Notes under the pieces: generated by a model
What the model was told of the DNA's origin: nothing
Database searches by the model: none
Seen by the model: the letters and a program-made list of their open reading frames with translations, nothing else
Shown here: positions 23,866 to 32,042 of the stretch, one piece after another
Layout: every line of letters begins with the position of its first letter
Numbering within the stretch: the first letter of the stretch is position 1
Origin: an uncultured Opitutia bacterium
Lineage (GTDB): Bacteria; Verrucomicrobiota; Verrucomicrobiia; Opitutales; Opitutaceae
DNA length: 64,000 nt
Direction of reading: 5' to 3'
Assembly: GCA_903859715.1 (NCBI GenBank)
Contig: CAIONS010000065.1
Span: 25,784-89,783 of the forward strand
Made by a program: the position numbers and the translations under genes

Positions 23866-24930
23866 CTACGGCTTAGTGCTCGTGGTCGCAGCAGCGGCCG
23901 CTGCGGCCGCCGCGACCTCATCCTTGTACTTCAGACTGTCGCCGCCCCATTTGGCGCAGCCGCCCTGGCCGCTCGGGCGGACGCTCGGGCGGTTGAGATC
24001 GGAGTAGCCTTTCCACGCGTACGGATCCTGGCCGGCGACGATGATGACGTCGCGGAAATCGAAGTGCGCGATATGGTCATTCTCGGCCAGCTTGCCCCAT
24101 GGGAGGTGCGACTCACAGCTCATGAAGTGGTTGACCAGCGAGCGGCGGTAGGTGCCGGCGGGCGCGTGGTTGGGCATCGAGCGGTGGAGCAGGTAGCCGT
24201 TGAAGAAGACCACGGAGCCGGCCTCGACCTCGACGGGGATGGACTGGTCGTCCGTGTAAGGGAAACCGACCGACTGCGAGGCGCAGTCGAAGCGGCGGTC
24301 GCCGTGCCATTGCTGTTCCCAGAGGATGCCGGCGCGGTGCGAACCGGGCATCACCCAGAGACAGCCGTTGTCCGTCGTGGCGCGGTCCATCGCGATCCAG
24401 GCGCCGACCAGCGAGCGGTCGCGGGTGGCGATGTAGTCCTCATCCTGGTGCCAGGCCTGGCCGGGTTTGCCGGAGGACTTGATGAAGAGCATCGACTGCA
24501 TGCACTTCACGTTGGGGCCGATGATGGTGGTGAGAGCTTTGACCGTGGGCTGACTGTGAATGGCCGAGAGCATCACCTCCGAGCACTTGTGCGGAAAATG
24601 GATGCAGAGGAAACGGGACAACACCGACTCGTCGGACTCGGCGGCTTCGGCTTTCGGATGATCAGGCAGTTCGCCGCGGTCGCCGCGGCAGATGAGCGTG
24701 GTCTCGCGCTTGAGCGCCTCGATTTCGGCGGGCGTGAACCCGTTCTCCAGGACGAAATAGCCGTTGGCCTGATAGAACGCTTTGATCGCGGCCGGGTCGG
24801 CGTCGGGGGAAAAATAGCCCGGCGGACGGACCTTCGGGAAGGTGCTCTGGCGCGTGCCCGCGAAGCCGCCGGTGAGAGTGACAAGGGACGGCGGGGGGGC
24901 GGGCGGGGACTCGAGGGTTGCGGAATTCAT
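23866..24930 (-). CDS. Phytanoyl-CoA dioxygenase (PhyH) family protein, AraC-linked
   Basis: 354 aa. Iron ligands H161 and D163 (AWHQDEDY) and H249 (NGYLLHRSMPNHAPAGTYRR). MPGSHRAG in between is the family's conserved turn. The C-terminus ends in a run of ten alanines encoded by GCN repeats (23884-23925), an unusual low-complexity tail that may be length-variable. It is divergent from an AraC-type regulator with a 47-nt shared gap, so it is the probable regulatory target. Oxidises an unidentified substrate with O2 and 2-oxoglutarate. Confidence 0.88.
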   Translation of the reverse strand: MNSATLESPPAPPPSLVTLTGGFAGTRQSTFPKVRPPGYFSPDADPAAIKAFYQANGYFVLENGFTPAEIEALKRETTLICRGDRGELPDHPKAEAAESDESVLSRFLCIHFPHKCSEVMLSAIHSQPTVKALTTIIGPNVKCMQSMLFIKSSGKPGQAWHQDEDYIATRDRSLVGAWIAMDRATTDNGCLWVMPGSHRAGILWEQQWHGDRRFDCASQSVGFPYTDDQSIPVEVEAGSVVFFNGYLLHRSMPNHAPAGTYRRSLVNHFMSCESHLPWGKLAENDHIAHFDFRDVIIVAGQDPYAWKGYSDLNRPSVRPSGQGGCAKWGGDSLKYKDEVAAAAAAAAATTSTKP

Positions 24931-24977
24931 GGGGCGCTCATACCTATTAGCATACTTTCGCGATTTTGTGTAGCAAC
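24931..24977. promoter_or_regulatory. Divergent regulatory gap between PhyH and AraC genes
   Basis: AT-richer than its surroundings. It contains the direct repeat CATAC...CATAC (CATACCTATTAGCATAC), a plausible pair of AraC half-sites overlapping the PhyH promoter. Confidence 0.35.
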
Positions 24978-25793
24978 ATGGCTCTCCAAAACATACCCAA
25001 AAGACTACGCTTAGCCCGGTCCGCCCGGGTGCAGTTCGGCGACGTGGTGTACGAACCGGGCGGAAGCTGCGGTCCGCGGGTGCAGCAGGACTACCAGCTG
25101 GTCGTGCTTCTGGAGGGCGATGCGCAGGTGGACGTGGCCGGCCGGGAGGTGCGGGTGGCGGCGGGACAGGTCGGCCTGTTCCGGCCGGGCCGGCGGGAGC
25201 TCTTCCGGCTCTCGGAGCAGCGCAAGACCCACCACACGTGGTGCGCGGTGCATCCTTCGATGGTGACGGGTGCGCTGGCCAAGAGCTGTGAAGCTGCGCC
25301 TGATGTGCTGCCGGTGACGCGCCGTTTCGAACAACTCATGGAGCTGGGATTGTCGCTGCCGCGCACGGTGGGCGAGCGGGCGCCGGGGCTGGTGGAATCG
25401 CTCGGGCTGGCGACGCTGCAGGAGTATTTGTTTGCCGGTGAACGGGCGGTGGAGACCGGGCCGGACGAGCCCGATGCGCTGCGCCGCGCGCTGGAATGGA
25501 TCGGGCAGGACGGCCATCAGGCCGTCGACCTGGCGGCGCTGGCGCGGGAGGCGGGGGTGTCGCCGGCGCAACTCGTGAAACTGTTCCGCCGGCATCTGGG
25601 GACGACGCCGATCCGGCATGTGTGGGAGGCGCGCACGCGGCGCGGGGCGCAGCTCCTGCGCGAGACGGGGCTGACGGTGGGCGAGGTGGCGTTCCGCTGC
25701 GGTTTCCAGACGCCGTTTCATTTTTCCCGCTGGGTACGGGAGCTGTTCGGGGTGTCGCCGCGCGCGCTGCGGACGAAGGCGTGGGAGCGGTGA
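24978..25793 (+). CDS. AraC-family transcriptional regulator
   Basis: 271 aa. An N-terminal cupin-like sensing domain (about 15-110; VVYEPGGSCGPRV, REVRVAAGQVGLFRPGRREL) is followed by a C-terminal double helix-turn-helix (about 170-268; LAREAGVSPAQLVKLFRRHL and VGEVAFRCGFQTPFHFSRWV). The signature PF-FSRW-REL-GVSP is intact. The ATG at 24978 is preferred to a TTG four codons upstream. Likely senses a small ligand such as a sugar and controls the divergent PhyH operon. Confidence 0.88.
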   Translation: MALQNIPKRLRLARSARVQFGDVVYEPGGSCGPRVQQDYQLVVLLEGDAQVDVAGREVRVAAGQVGLFRPGRRELFRLSEQRKTHHTWCAVHPSMVTGALAKSCEAAPDVLPVTRRFEQLMELGLSLPRTVGERAPGLVESLGLATLQEYLFAGERAVETGPDEPDALRRALEWIGQDGHQAVDLAALAREAGVSPAQLVKLFRRHLGTTPIRHVWEARTRRGAQLLRETGLTVGEVAFRCGFQTPFHFSRWVRELFGVSPRALRTKAWER

Positions 25794-25900
25794 GGTTCGA
25801 AGTTCAAAATCCGAAGCTCGAAATCCGAAACTCGAATCAACTTGAAGCGTGGCGCCGGTATGCCTGATCGGGCTTGTCTTCGGATTTCGAGCTTCGACCT
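25794..25900. repeat. Inverted repeat, TCGAAATCCGAA family
   Basis: GAAGCTCGAAATCCGAA near 25813-25829 pairs with TTCGGATTTCGAGCTTC at 25879-25895; the left side carries an extra decayed direct copy. Lies immediately after the AraC stop. Confidence 0.65.
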
Positions 25901-25963
25901 TCCCGTGGCGGTCCCCTGCACAATCAAATTGCGCCCCATCCCGGCGGCGGGTTATCTCCCCCC

Positions 25964-26203
25964 ATGAGCTTCAAGGCCATCCTCAAGACGATCTGCTTTC
26001 TCGCGCTGCTGTTTGTCATGCTCTACGTGGGCATGAACAACCCCGACCCGATCAATTTCAATTTCCCCATCGCCGGCACGACGGCGAAGACCCCGATCCG
26101 CGCCTCGGCGGCCCTCATCTTTTTTGGCGTGTTCGCCATCGGCGTTTTCGCCGGGATGGCGCTGCACACCGGCGGCGGGAAGAAGAAGGCCGGGAAGGAT
26201 TGA
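25964..26203 (+). CDS. Small LapA/DUF1049-like membrane protein
   Basis: 79 aa with two hydrophobic helices separated by a short loop. MNNPDPINFNFP after helix 1 matches the N-x-P-V-x-x-N-F pattern of the LapA (DUF1049) family. Ends in a basic tail GGGKKKAGKD. In proteobacteria LapA proteins help assemble the lipopolysaccharide export machinery; here there is no such neighbour, so the function is open. Start at 25964 chosen because the upstream in-frame extension is non-coding in character. Confidence 0.65.
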   Translation: MSFKAILKTICFLALLFVMLYVGMNNPDPINFNFPIAGTTAKTPIRASAALIFFGVFAIGVFAGMALHTGGGKKKAGKD

Positions 26204-26216
26204 GGCGGACGCGGAT

Positions 26217-26411
26217 TTTTCACCGCAAAGAGCGCGAAGGCCGAGCCCAGACGAGGTGTTGGCCGCAAAGAGGCACAAGGGCCTTGAGGCATAGGATGGA
26301 ATCTCCATCGCGCCTATGGGCGCGCGGGAGACTTGAGTCGCAGCCTCGGAATTTTTTTGCGCCTCTTTGCGGCTAAACTTCCGGTGGTCTTTGCACTTCG
26401 CGGTTAATTTT
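26217..26411. repeat. Nested double inverted repeat (CCGCAAAGAG family)
   Basis: Outer arms 26217-26240 and 26384-26411; inner arms 26261-26280 (GGCCGCAAAGAGGCACAAGG) and 26356-26377. A hairpin of one family has apparently inserted inside another hairpin of the same broad family. Overlaps the 3' end of the RNA methyltransferase gene by a few bases. Confidence 0.75.
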
Positions 26412-27207
26412 CCCGGGGAGCTTGCTGGGCGCGGCGGAGATTGTCGCACACGATGGCGGCGGCGACGCCGGCATTGAGCGATTCCGCCCCGCCGAAACGC
26501 GTGATTGTCACGTAATGGGTGACAAACTTCCGCACCACGGGGGAGAGGCCGGAGCCCTCGCTGCCGATCACAATGACGGCGTCGCGCAGCGCGGGAACGG
26601 TGTGCACGTCGCCGCCGGTGAGGTCGCAGCCGAGCACGGGAACGCAGGTGGTGGCGAGCACGGAGGCGAGGTCGGCGGTGTGGGCGCGGACGCGGGCGAA
26701 CGAGCCCATGCTGGCGTTGATGACCTTCTGGTGAAACAGGTCGGCGGAGTCGGGAGAGAGGACGACGCGGTCGAGGGCGAACCAATCGGCGATGCGCAGG
26801 AGCGTGCCGACGTTGCCGGCGTCCTGCACGCCGTCGAGCGCGAGGGTCAGGCCGCGGTCGAGGGCGCCGGTGGGGAGCGGAGTGCGATTGATTCGGCCGA
26901 CGGCGAGGACGGCTGAAGGTGTTGGGAAATGACTGGCACGGGCCATTTCATCAGCAGCGATCTCGCGATAGAGTGTGGGCGGGGTGCCCTCACCCCGCGT
27001 CGCGCCGATGGCGGGTGAGGGCACCCGCCCCACATCGGATTTATTCGTCGCCCAAGCCGGGGTGAAATAAATTTCCTCAAAGGCGAACCCCGCCGCGAGC
27101 AGTTCGGCTACGACCTTTTCCCCCTCGACGACGAAGAGGCCGAGCGCCTCGCGGTGTTTCTTCTCGCGGAGCGAACGCAGGCGCTGGAGTTCGGCTTTCG
27201 TGAGCAT
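26404..27207 (-). CDS. TrmH/SpoU-family RNA methyltransferase with in-frame palindromic insert
   Basis: 267 aa. An N-terminal substrate-binding domain (LRSLREKKHREALGLFVVEG) is followed by a knotted SPOUT domain with LALDGVQDAGNVGTLLRIAD (motif 1), VIGSEGSGLSP (motif 2) and RFGGAESLNAGVAAAI (motif 3), all intact. Predicted 2'-O-ribose methylation of rRNA or tRNA with SAM. Residues 58-79 (DVGRVPSPAIG... GEGTPPT) lie in the inter-domain linker and are encoded by a palindromic element (26974-27034) also found in the unrelated gene at 45.4 kb. The insert avoids the catalytic knot, so the enzyme is probably active. Confidence 0.88.
   Translation of the reverse strand: MLTKAELQRLRSLREKKHREALGLFVVEGEKVVAELLAAGFAFEEIYFTPAWATNKSDVGRVPSPAIGATRGEGTPPTLYREIAADEMARASHFPTPSAVLAVGRINRTPLPTGALDRGLTLALDGVQDAGNVGTLLRIADWFALDRVVLSPDSADLFHQKVINASMGSFARVRAHTADLASVLATTCVPVLGCDLTGGDVHTVPALRDAVIVIGSEGSGLSPVVRKFVTHYVTITRFGGAESLNAGVAAAIVCDNLRRAQQAPREN
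26974..27034. mobile_element. Palindromic element (GTGCCCTCACCC family) in frame in the methyltransferase gene
   Basis: Begins TGTGGGCGGGGTGCCCTCAC and ends in the near-complement ...GGGCACCCGCCCCACA. Other copies: 46551-46608 (inside the YyaL gene), 55375-55434 (intergenic) and a single arm at 41116-41140. No clear target duplication; 61 nt. Confidence 0.7.
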
Positions 27208-27275
27208 GGCCGAGCTTCAGCCGCCGGGCCGCGCGAAGGCAAGGGCGGCGCAAACTCCTGGTCGCGCAGGGGAGG

Positions 27276-27304
27276 GTCAATGTCACATATTACGTGACAT
27301 TGAC
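27276..27304. promoter_or_regulatory. Perfect 11-bp inverted repeat, candidate operator
   Basis: GTCAATGTCAC (27276-27286), 7-nt spacer ATATTAC, then GTGACATTGAC (27294-27304). It lies in the gap between the divergent methyltransferase and oxidoreductase-fusion genes, 69 nt before one start and 82 nt before the other. Its arms are not of the long-repeat families found in other gaps, and its size suits a dimeric transcription factor. Confidence 0.45.
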
Positions 27305-27385
27305 GTGGTGCTGCTGGGCGGGAAAGCGCGCTCCATTTCGGTCCCAATTGCATTCGGGCCGAAAATTCCTCTATGGTGGCGGGGT

Positions 27386-29395
27386 ATGACCTTACCGCTG
27401 AACTGGGGCATCCTGAGCACGGGCCGCATCGCTGGCATTTTTGCCACCGGCGTCGCCCACTCCAAACTCGGCCGGGTGGCCGCCGTCGCGAGCCGCACGC
27501 AGGCCGCCGCCGACAAATTTGCCGCGGAGTTCAAAGTGCCGCGTGCCCATGGCAGCTATGAGGCGCTGCTGGCCGACCCGGAAGTACAGGCGGTCTACAT
27601 CGCCACGCCGCACCCGCAGCATCTCGAGTGGATCATCCGCGCCGCCGAGGCCGGCAAGCATGTGCTCTGCGAGAAGCCGCTGGGCCTCAACCATCCCGAG
27701 GCGACGGTCGCCGCACAGGTCTGCCGTGAGCACAATGTGGTGCTCATGGAGGCGTTCATGTACCGCTGCCATCCGCAGACGGCCAAGCTCGTCGAGCTCG
27801 TGAAGAGCGGAGCAATTGGCGAGGTGAAACTCATCCAGGCGACGTTCAGCTTCAACTCCGGCTACAGCCCCGAGTCGCGCCTCTGGAACAACGCCCTCGG
27901 CGGCGGCGGTATCCTCGATGTCGGCTGCTACCCGGTGTCGTTCTCCCGGCTCATTGCCGGCGCGGCGGCGGGCGAGGCGTTCCTGAACCCGGTCGCCGTC
28001 TCCGGTGCCGGCCACCTGCATCCGCAGACGGGCATCGATGTCTACGCGGCGGCGACGCTGAAATTCGCCAACGGAATCGTCGCGCAGGTCGCCACCGGCG
28101 TGGGCCTTTCGCAGGATAACTCGGCGCGCATCTACGGTACGACGGGCTGGATTTATGTGCCCTCGCCGTGGATCCCGGCCGGCGAAAACGCCCCGTGCTC
28201 CTTCACGCTCCACAAGGCCGGCGCGCAGCCGGAGGAGATCACGGTCACGACGCCTGAGCATCTTTACGGCCTCGAGGCCGACGCATTCGCCACGGCGCTG
28301 GCCGCCGGCTCGCGCGATGTGCCGCAGATGTCCGTCGCCGATACGCTCGGCAATCTCGCTGCGCTCGACGCGTGGCGCAATGCCATCGGCCTCGTGTACG
28401 AGTCGGAGCAGCCGGCGGCCATGACCCAGACCTATTCGCGCCGGCCGCTGACGCGCCGCGCCGATGCGCCGATGATCTACGGCACGATCCCGGGCGTGGC
28501 CAAGCCGGTCTCGCGACTGATCATCGGCTGCGACAACCAGATGAACATGCCGCATGGCGTCGCGGTCTGGGACGACTACGTGCAGCGCGGCGGCAACGCC
28601 TTCGACACGGCCTTCGGGTACTGGGACGGCATCATGGAAAAGCTGCTGGGCCAGTGGATGAAGAACCGCGGCAACCGCGAGCAGGTGATGGTCATCGGCA
28701 AGGGCGCCCATACGCCCTTGTGCACGCCGGAGTGGCTGACGAAACAGCTGCTCATCACGCTCGACCGCCTGCAGACCAGTTATGTCGACATCTATATGAT
28801 GCACCGCGACAACCTGGACGTGCCAGTCGGCGAGTTCGTGGACGTGCTGAACGAGCACGTGAACGCGGGACGGATCAAGGTTTTCGGCGGCTCAAACTGG
28901 ACGATCGAGCGTCTGGGCGCGGCCAACCGCTATGCGAAGCGCAAGGGCCTGCAGGGCTTCGGCGTGCTCAGCAACAACTTCAGCCTCGCCCGCATGGTGG
29001 AGGCGCCGTGGACGGGGTGCATCGCCGCGAGCGACCCGGAGTCGCGCAAGTGGCTCAAGAAAACGCAGACGCCGCTGCTTTCGTGGTCGAGCCAGGCCCG
29101 CGGCTTCTTCACGCCGCGGGCCGGCCGCGACAAACTGTCGGACGCCGAGCTGGTGCGCTGCTGGTACGCGGATGACAATTTTGCGCGTCGCGACCGCGCG
29201 ATCGAACTGGCGAAGGCCAAGGGCGTGTCGCCGATCAACATCGCGGCCGCCTATGTGCTCACGCAGCCGTTCCCGACCTTTGCGCTAGTCGGCCCGCGGC
29301 AGATCAGTGAGACGGCGGATTCGCTCGGCTGCCTCGGCGTGACCCTCACGCCGAAGGAAGTCGCGTGGTTGAATCTCGAGCGCGAACGGCGGTGA
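27386..29395 (+). CDS. Gfo/Idh/MocA oxidoreductase fused to an aldo/keto reductase
   Basis: 669 aa. Residues 1 to about 335 are a Gfo/Idh/MocA dehydrogenase: Rossmann opening GILSTGRIAGIFATG, and CEKPLG with the conserved E96-K97-P98. Residues about 365-665 are an aldo/keto reductase: AFDTAFGYWDG (catalytic D and Y), MVIGKGAH (K) and IYMMHRDN (H), then GGSNW and the C-terminal LVGPRQISE cofactor-binding stretch. Both halves use NAD(P)(H), so one chain could oxidise a sugar at one site and reduce the product at the other, or recycle cofactor. The upstream in-frame extension was rejected because it covers the operator-like palindrome. Confidence 0.9.
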   Translation: MTLPLNWGILSTGRIAGIFATGVAHSKLGRVAAVASRTQAAADKFAAEFKVPRAHGSYEALLADPEVQAVYIATPHPQHLEWIIRAAEAGKHVLCEKPLGLNHPEATVAAQVCREHNVVLMEAFMYRCHPQTAKLVELVKSGAIGEVKLIQATFSFNSGYSPESRLWNNALGGGGILDVGCYPVSFSRLIAGAAAGEAFLNPVAVSGAGHLHPQTGIDVYAAATLKFANGIVAQVATGVGLSQDNSARIYGTTGWIYVPSPWIPAGENAPCSFTLHKAGAQPEEITVTTPEHLYGLEADAFATALAAGSRDVPQMSVADTLGNLAALDAWRNAIGLVYESEQPAAMTQTYSRRPLTRRADAPMIYGTIPGVAKPVSRLIIGCDNQMNMPHGVAVWDDYVQRGGNAFDTAFGYWDGIMEKLLGQWMKNRGNREQVMVIGKGAHTPLCTPEWLTKQLLITLDRLQTSYVDIYMMHRDNLDVPVGEFVDVLNEHVNAGRIKVFGGSNWTIERLGAANRYAKRKGLQGFGVLSNNFSLARMVEAPWTGCIAASDPESRKWLKKTQTPLLSWSSQARGFFTPRAGRDKLSDAELVRCWYADDNFARRDRAIELAKAKGVSPINIAAAYVLTQPFPTFALVGPRQISETADSLGCLGVTLTPKEVAWLNLERERR

Positions 29396-29400
29396 CTGCA

Positions 29401-29423
29401 ACCACGCCGCGGTGCGGCGTGGT
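29401..29423. terminator. Hairpin after the oxidoreductase fusion gene
   Basis: ACCACGCCGC, loop GGT, GCGGCGTGGT: perfect 10-bp stem starting 6 nt after the stop. No T-run follows, so it may stop transcription with help or protect the 3' end. Confidence 0.5.
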
Positions 29424-29485
29424 GGAGAAGGGAGCGGGGAGAAAGGAGAAGGGAGCGATCTTTTCTCCTGAGCCGGCGTGATTGA

Positions 29486-29507
29486 AAGGTAGGATTCACC
29501 CTACCTT
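29486..29507. repeat. Short inverted repeat
   Basis: AAGGTAGG, loop ATTCAC-like, CCTACCTT. Just before the next membrane-protein gene; a second hairpin-like AG-rich/CT stretch lies at about 29424-29468. Confidence 0.45.
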
Positions 29508-29586
29508 CGAGCCGAGGAGTGGTGATGCGTGTATTACGCGCGCCTTCTCCTTGCTGCTCGTGGTGCCGGCGGCAAACTGCGCCGGC

Positions 29587-30807
29587 ATGAAACGACTCGC
29601 CCCGCTGTTTCTGATGGTGGCCATGCTGTCGGTGATTTCCACCCCGCTGCTGGCTGTCGCAGCCGGGGCGCCGGCCAAACCGGACGATGACCGTTCGCCG
29701 GGTGTCGCTCTGGCCGTGACCATTTCGACCGTGACCGGCATCGCGATTTCGCCGCTGCTCGGCACGGGCGTCTATGGCGCCTACCAGTGGTCGGAGGCCG
29801 GGACCGACGCCGAACGGGCGAAACTGCCGTGGTATGCGCAGATGAGTTTCTGGTTGCCGGCCCTCGTGGTCGTCGGCTTGTGCGCGGCGAAGGATGGCCT
29901 CGGCACGGTGCTGCCGCCTGGGTTCAAGAAACCGCTGGATATGCTCGAAGTCGTCGAGAACAAGGTCAGCGGACTTGTCGCGGCGGGTGCGGTGATCCCT
30001 TTCGTGATGGGCGCGTTGTCCAAATTGCTGACGGGCGGTCAGACCGCCATGGCGGGTCACGGGTCCGCCGGGCATGGACTCGCGATGATCTCCTTCGGGA
30101 TGTTCGATGGGTCATGGCTGCTGAACGTCCTGACGGTGCCGGTTGCGATCGCCTTGTTTGCAGTCGTCTGGATGGCATCGCACGCGGTCAACGTGCTGGT
30201 CCTGCTCAGCCCCTGGGGCGCCATTGACGCGGCGTTGAAGGTGCTGCGCACGGCGCTGCTCGTCCTGGTGGCGGTGACGGCCCTGATCAATCCATGGGTG
30301 GGCGCCGCGCTTTCGGTCCTGGTGATCATCATTGCCTACCTGATCGCGGGCTGGGCGTTCCGGCTGACGGTGTTCGGCTCGGTGTTCTGCTGGGATTTTT
30401 TCACGGTGCGACGGCTGCGGTTTTCGCCGGCGGAGAATGACAACCGGGTTTTCGCCGGGGCGAACCTGCCCGGCGTGTCGCCGCGCACCTCGGGCCGGCT
30501 GGTGCTCCGTTCGGGCGGCACGCTGGAATTCTATTATCGGCCATGGTTGGTGCTGACGGAGCGCAGCGCGGCGGTGCCGGGGGACAAGGCGCAGCTGGCG
30601 GTGGGCAAGGGGCTGTTTTTTTCGAGCATCAGTGGCGACGAGACCGGCACGCTTTTCCTGCTGGCGCCACGGTACCACGGCCATGAGGACGTGGTGGCGC
30701 GGGCCTATCTGCTGGGCGGCGGCGTGAAGGACGCCGGGCTGCGCCGGGCGTGGAACGTGCTCAAGGAACTCTTCGGCGGCGCGGCGGCCCGAACCCAGGT
30801 CGTATGA
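29587..30807 (+). CDS. Multi-pass membrane protein, unknown
   Basis: 406 aa. The signal peptide or first helix is LAPLFLMVAMLSVISTPLLA. Then come about six more helices (ALAVTISTVTGIAISPLLG, FWLPALVVVGLCA, VSGLVAAGAVIPFVMGAL, LTVPVAIALFAVVWMASHAV, LLVLVAVTALI, ALSVLVIIIAYLIAGW). The last 130 residues are soluble and begin with a basic stretch (FFTVRRLRFSP). No family recognised. It overlaps the next DoxX-like gene by 4 nt, so the two are translated together. Start at 29587 chosen because the signal sequence begins there. Confidence 0.65.
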   Translation: MKRLAPLFLMVAMLSVISTPLLAVAAGAPAKPDDDRSPGVALAVTISTVTGIAISPLLGTGVYGAYQWSEAGTDAERAKLPWYAQMSFWLPALVVVGLCAAKDGLGTVLPPGFKKPLDMLEVVENKVSGLVAAGAVIPFVMGALSKLLTGGQTAMAGHGSAGHGLAMISFGMFDGSWLLNVLTVPVAIALFAVVWMASHAVNVLVLLSPWGAIDAALKVLRTALLVLVAVTALINPWVGAALSVLVIIIAYLIAGWAFRLTVFGSVFCWDFFTVRRLRFSPAENDNRVFAGANLPGVSPRTSGRLVLRSGGTLEFYYRPWLVLTERSAAVPGDKAQLAVGKGLFFSSISGDETGTLFLLAPRYHGHEDVVARAYLLGGGVKDAGLRRAWNVLKELFGGAAARTQVV

Positions 30808-31130
30808 GCCGGCTGCGGCTGCTCCTGCGCGGAGTGCTGGCGGTGTTTTTCATCGTGGCCGGTGCGAATCATTTCCGGATGCCAGGGATTTATTTCGGCA
30901 TGATGCCGGCATGGCTGCCTTGGCCCGGAGTAATCAACGTCATCGCGGGCGGGGCGGAAATCCTCGGCGGACTCGGGCTCATGGTTGGGTCGGTGCGACG
31001 ATTGGCCGGTTGGGGACTCATTATTTTGCTGATCGCGGTGTTTCCGGCGAACCTGCATGTGGCGCTGCAGGGAAAAATGCCGGGCTTGGAGGTCGCGCCG
31101 CTCACGCTCTGGCTGCGCCTGCCATTCTAG
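30804..31130 (+). CDS. DoxX-like small membrane protein
   Basis: 108 aa with four helices. GVLAVFFIVAGANHFRMP and NVIAGGAEILGGLGLM match the DoxX/DoxD-like family (a conserved G-NH-F near helix 1). Family members appear in respiratory or thiol-stress complexes, but many are uncharacterised. Translationally coupled (ATGA) to the membrane protein upstream, so they probably work together. Confidence 0.75.
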   Translation: MSRLRLLLRGVLAVFFIVAGANHFRMPGIYFGMMPAWLPWPGVINVIAGGAEILGGLGLMVGSVRRLAGWGLIILLIAVFPANLHVALQGKMPGLEVAPLTLWLRLPF

Positions 31131-31170
31131 GCGGTGTTCATCGCGTGGGTTTGGTGGGTGGCGTTGAAGC

Positions 31171-31256
31171 GGGACGGAAGGATCGCGGAAACGCGGAAGG
31201 GTGGAAACGCGGCGCCGGAGCACGTCCGAAAGTAGCGCAGGCAGCCTGCGCTGCTT
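31171..31256. repeat. Two repeat fragments
   Basis: 31171-31208 holds the GATCGCGGAAACGCGGAAGG half-repeat (see 43167-43264). 31231-31256 is a compact hairpin, GTAGCGCAGGC followed by AGCCTGCGCTGC, the same family as 34124-34154. The 198-nt gap 31131-31328 contains nothing else that I recognise. Confidence 0.6.
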
Positions 31257-31328
31257 TGCCTCCATGGCGGCGCTGACCCTAATGGAAAGGGCTCGCGCGT
31301 CATTTTCCGGTGTCCACGCTCCTGCCCG

Positions 31329-31907
31329 ATGAAACCGCCGCCGCTACCTGAAGAGACGCTGGTCCGCGTGTTGCGGATCTCGAAGCTGAACGGGCTCAGC
31401 GTGCTGATCATTGCGGGCCTTGGGGCCCTCTTTTCCCTGGCCACATGGGATCTGGTCGGCGTGGTGGTCGGCGGGCTGGTGGCTTACGGCGGATGGATGG
31501 AACTGTCCGGGCGCAAGCATCTGCTTCGCGGTGAGGCCGTTGAAGGGATGCGCCGGCTGGTGCGCAGCCAATGGATCGTGCTGGGGGTGATCCTGGTTTA
31601 TTGTGTCTCGCGGCTCGCGAGTTTCGACGCCGAATCGGCCCTGGGTCCCCTGACCCCGGAGATGCGCACGCAACTGGTCGAAGCGGGAGTCGATCTCGCC
31701 TCGATCATGCCCCTGATCCGGCTGGCATTCTACTACGGCCTCTACGGATCGGTGGCCTTGGTCACGCTCATCTACCAAGGTGGCATGGCCCGCTATTACC
31801 GGCGCCGCACCGACGTGGTGAAACAGGCGCTGGAAACGCGGCTGCGGCCGCCGCCGGTAGTAAGGCTCGTGAAGACCGGTCCCGATCCGGAAGATTTGCT
31901 GACGTAG
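31329..31907 (+). CDS. Membrane protein, unknown
   Basis: 192 aa. Four hydrophobic segments (SVLIIAGLGALFSLATW, LVGVVVGGLVAYGGWMEL, SQWIVLGVILVYCV, YGLYGSVALVTLIYQGG) and cytoplasmic basic stretches (RKHLLRGEAVEGMRRLVR and the C-terminal MARYYRRRTDVVKQ). No named family recognised. Stands alone between repeat-containing gaps. Confidence 0.6.
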   Translation: MKPPPLPEETLVRVLRISKLNGLSVLIIAGLGALFSLATWDLVGVVVGGLVAYGGWMELSGRKHLLRGEAVEGMRRLVRSQWIVLGVILVYCVSRLASFDAESALGPLTPEMRTQLVEAGVDLASIMPLIRLAFYYGLYGSVALVTLIYQGGMARYYRRRTDVVKQALETRLRPPPVVRLVKTGPDPEDLLT

Positions 31908-32042
31908 GATCGAGAATAGCGACGAGCATGAGGCGGGGATGCGAAAAGGCCTGGGTTCCCCGCTGAAGCGACTTGCGGTCCGGACGCACGCCGGCAAGCT
32001 GCGGCCGTTTTCCGTTTCACCCCGATTGCGCAGGATTATCCC

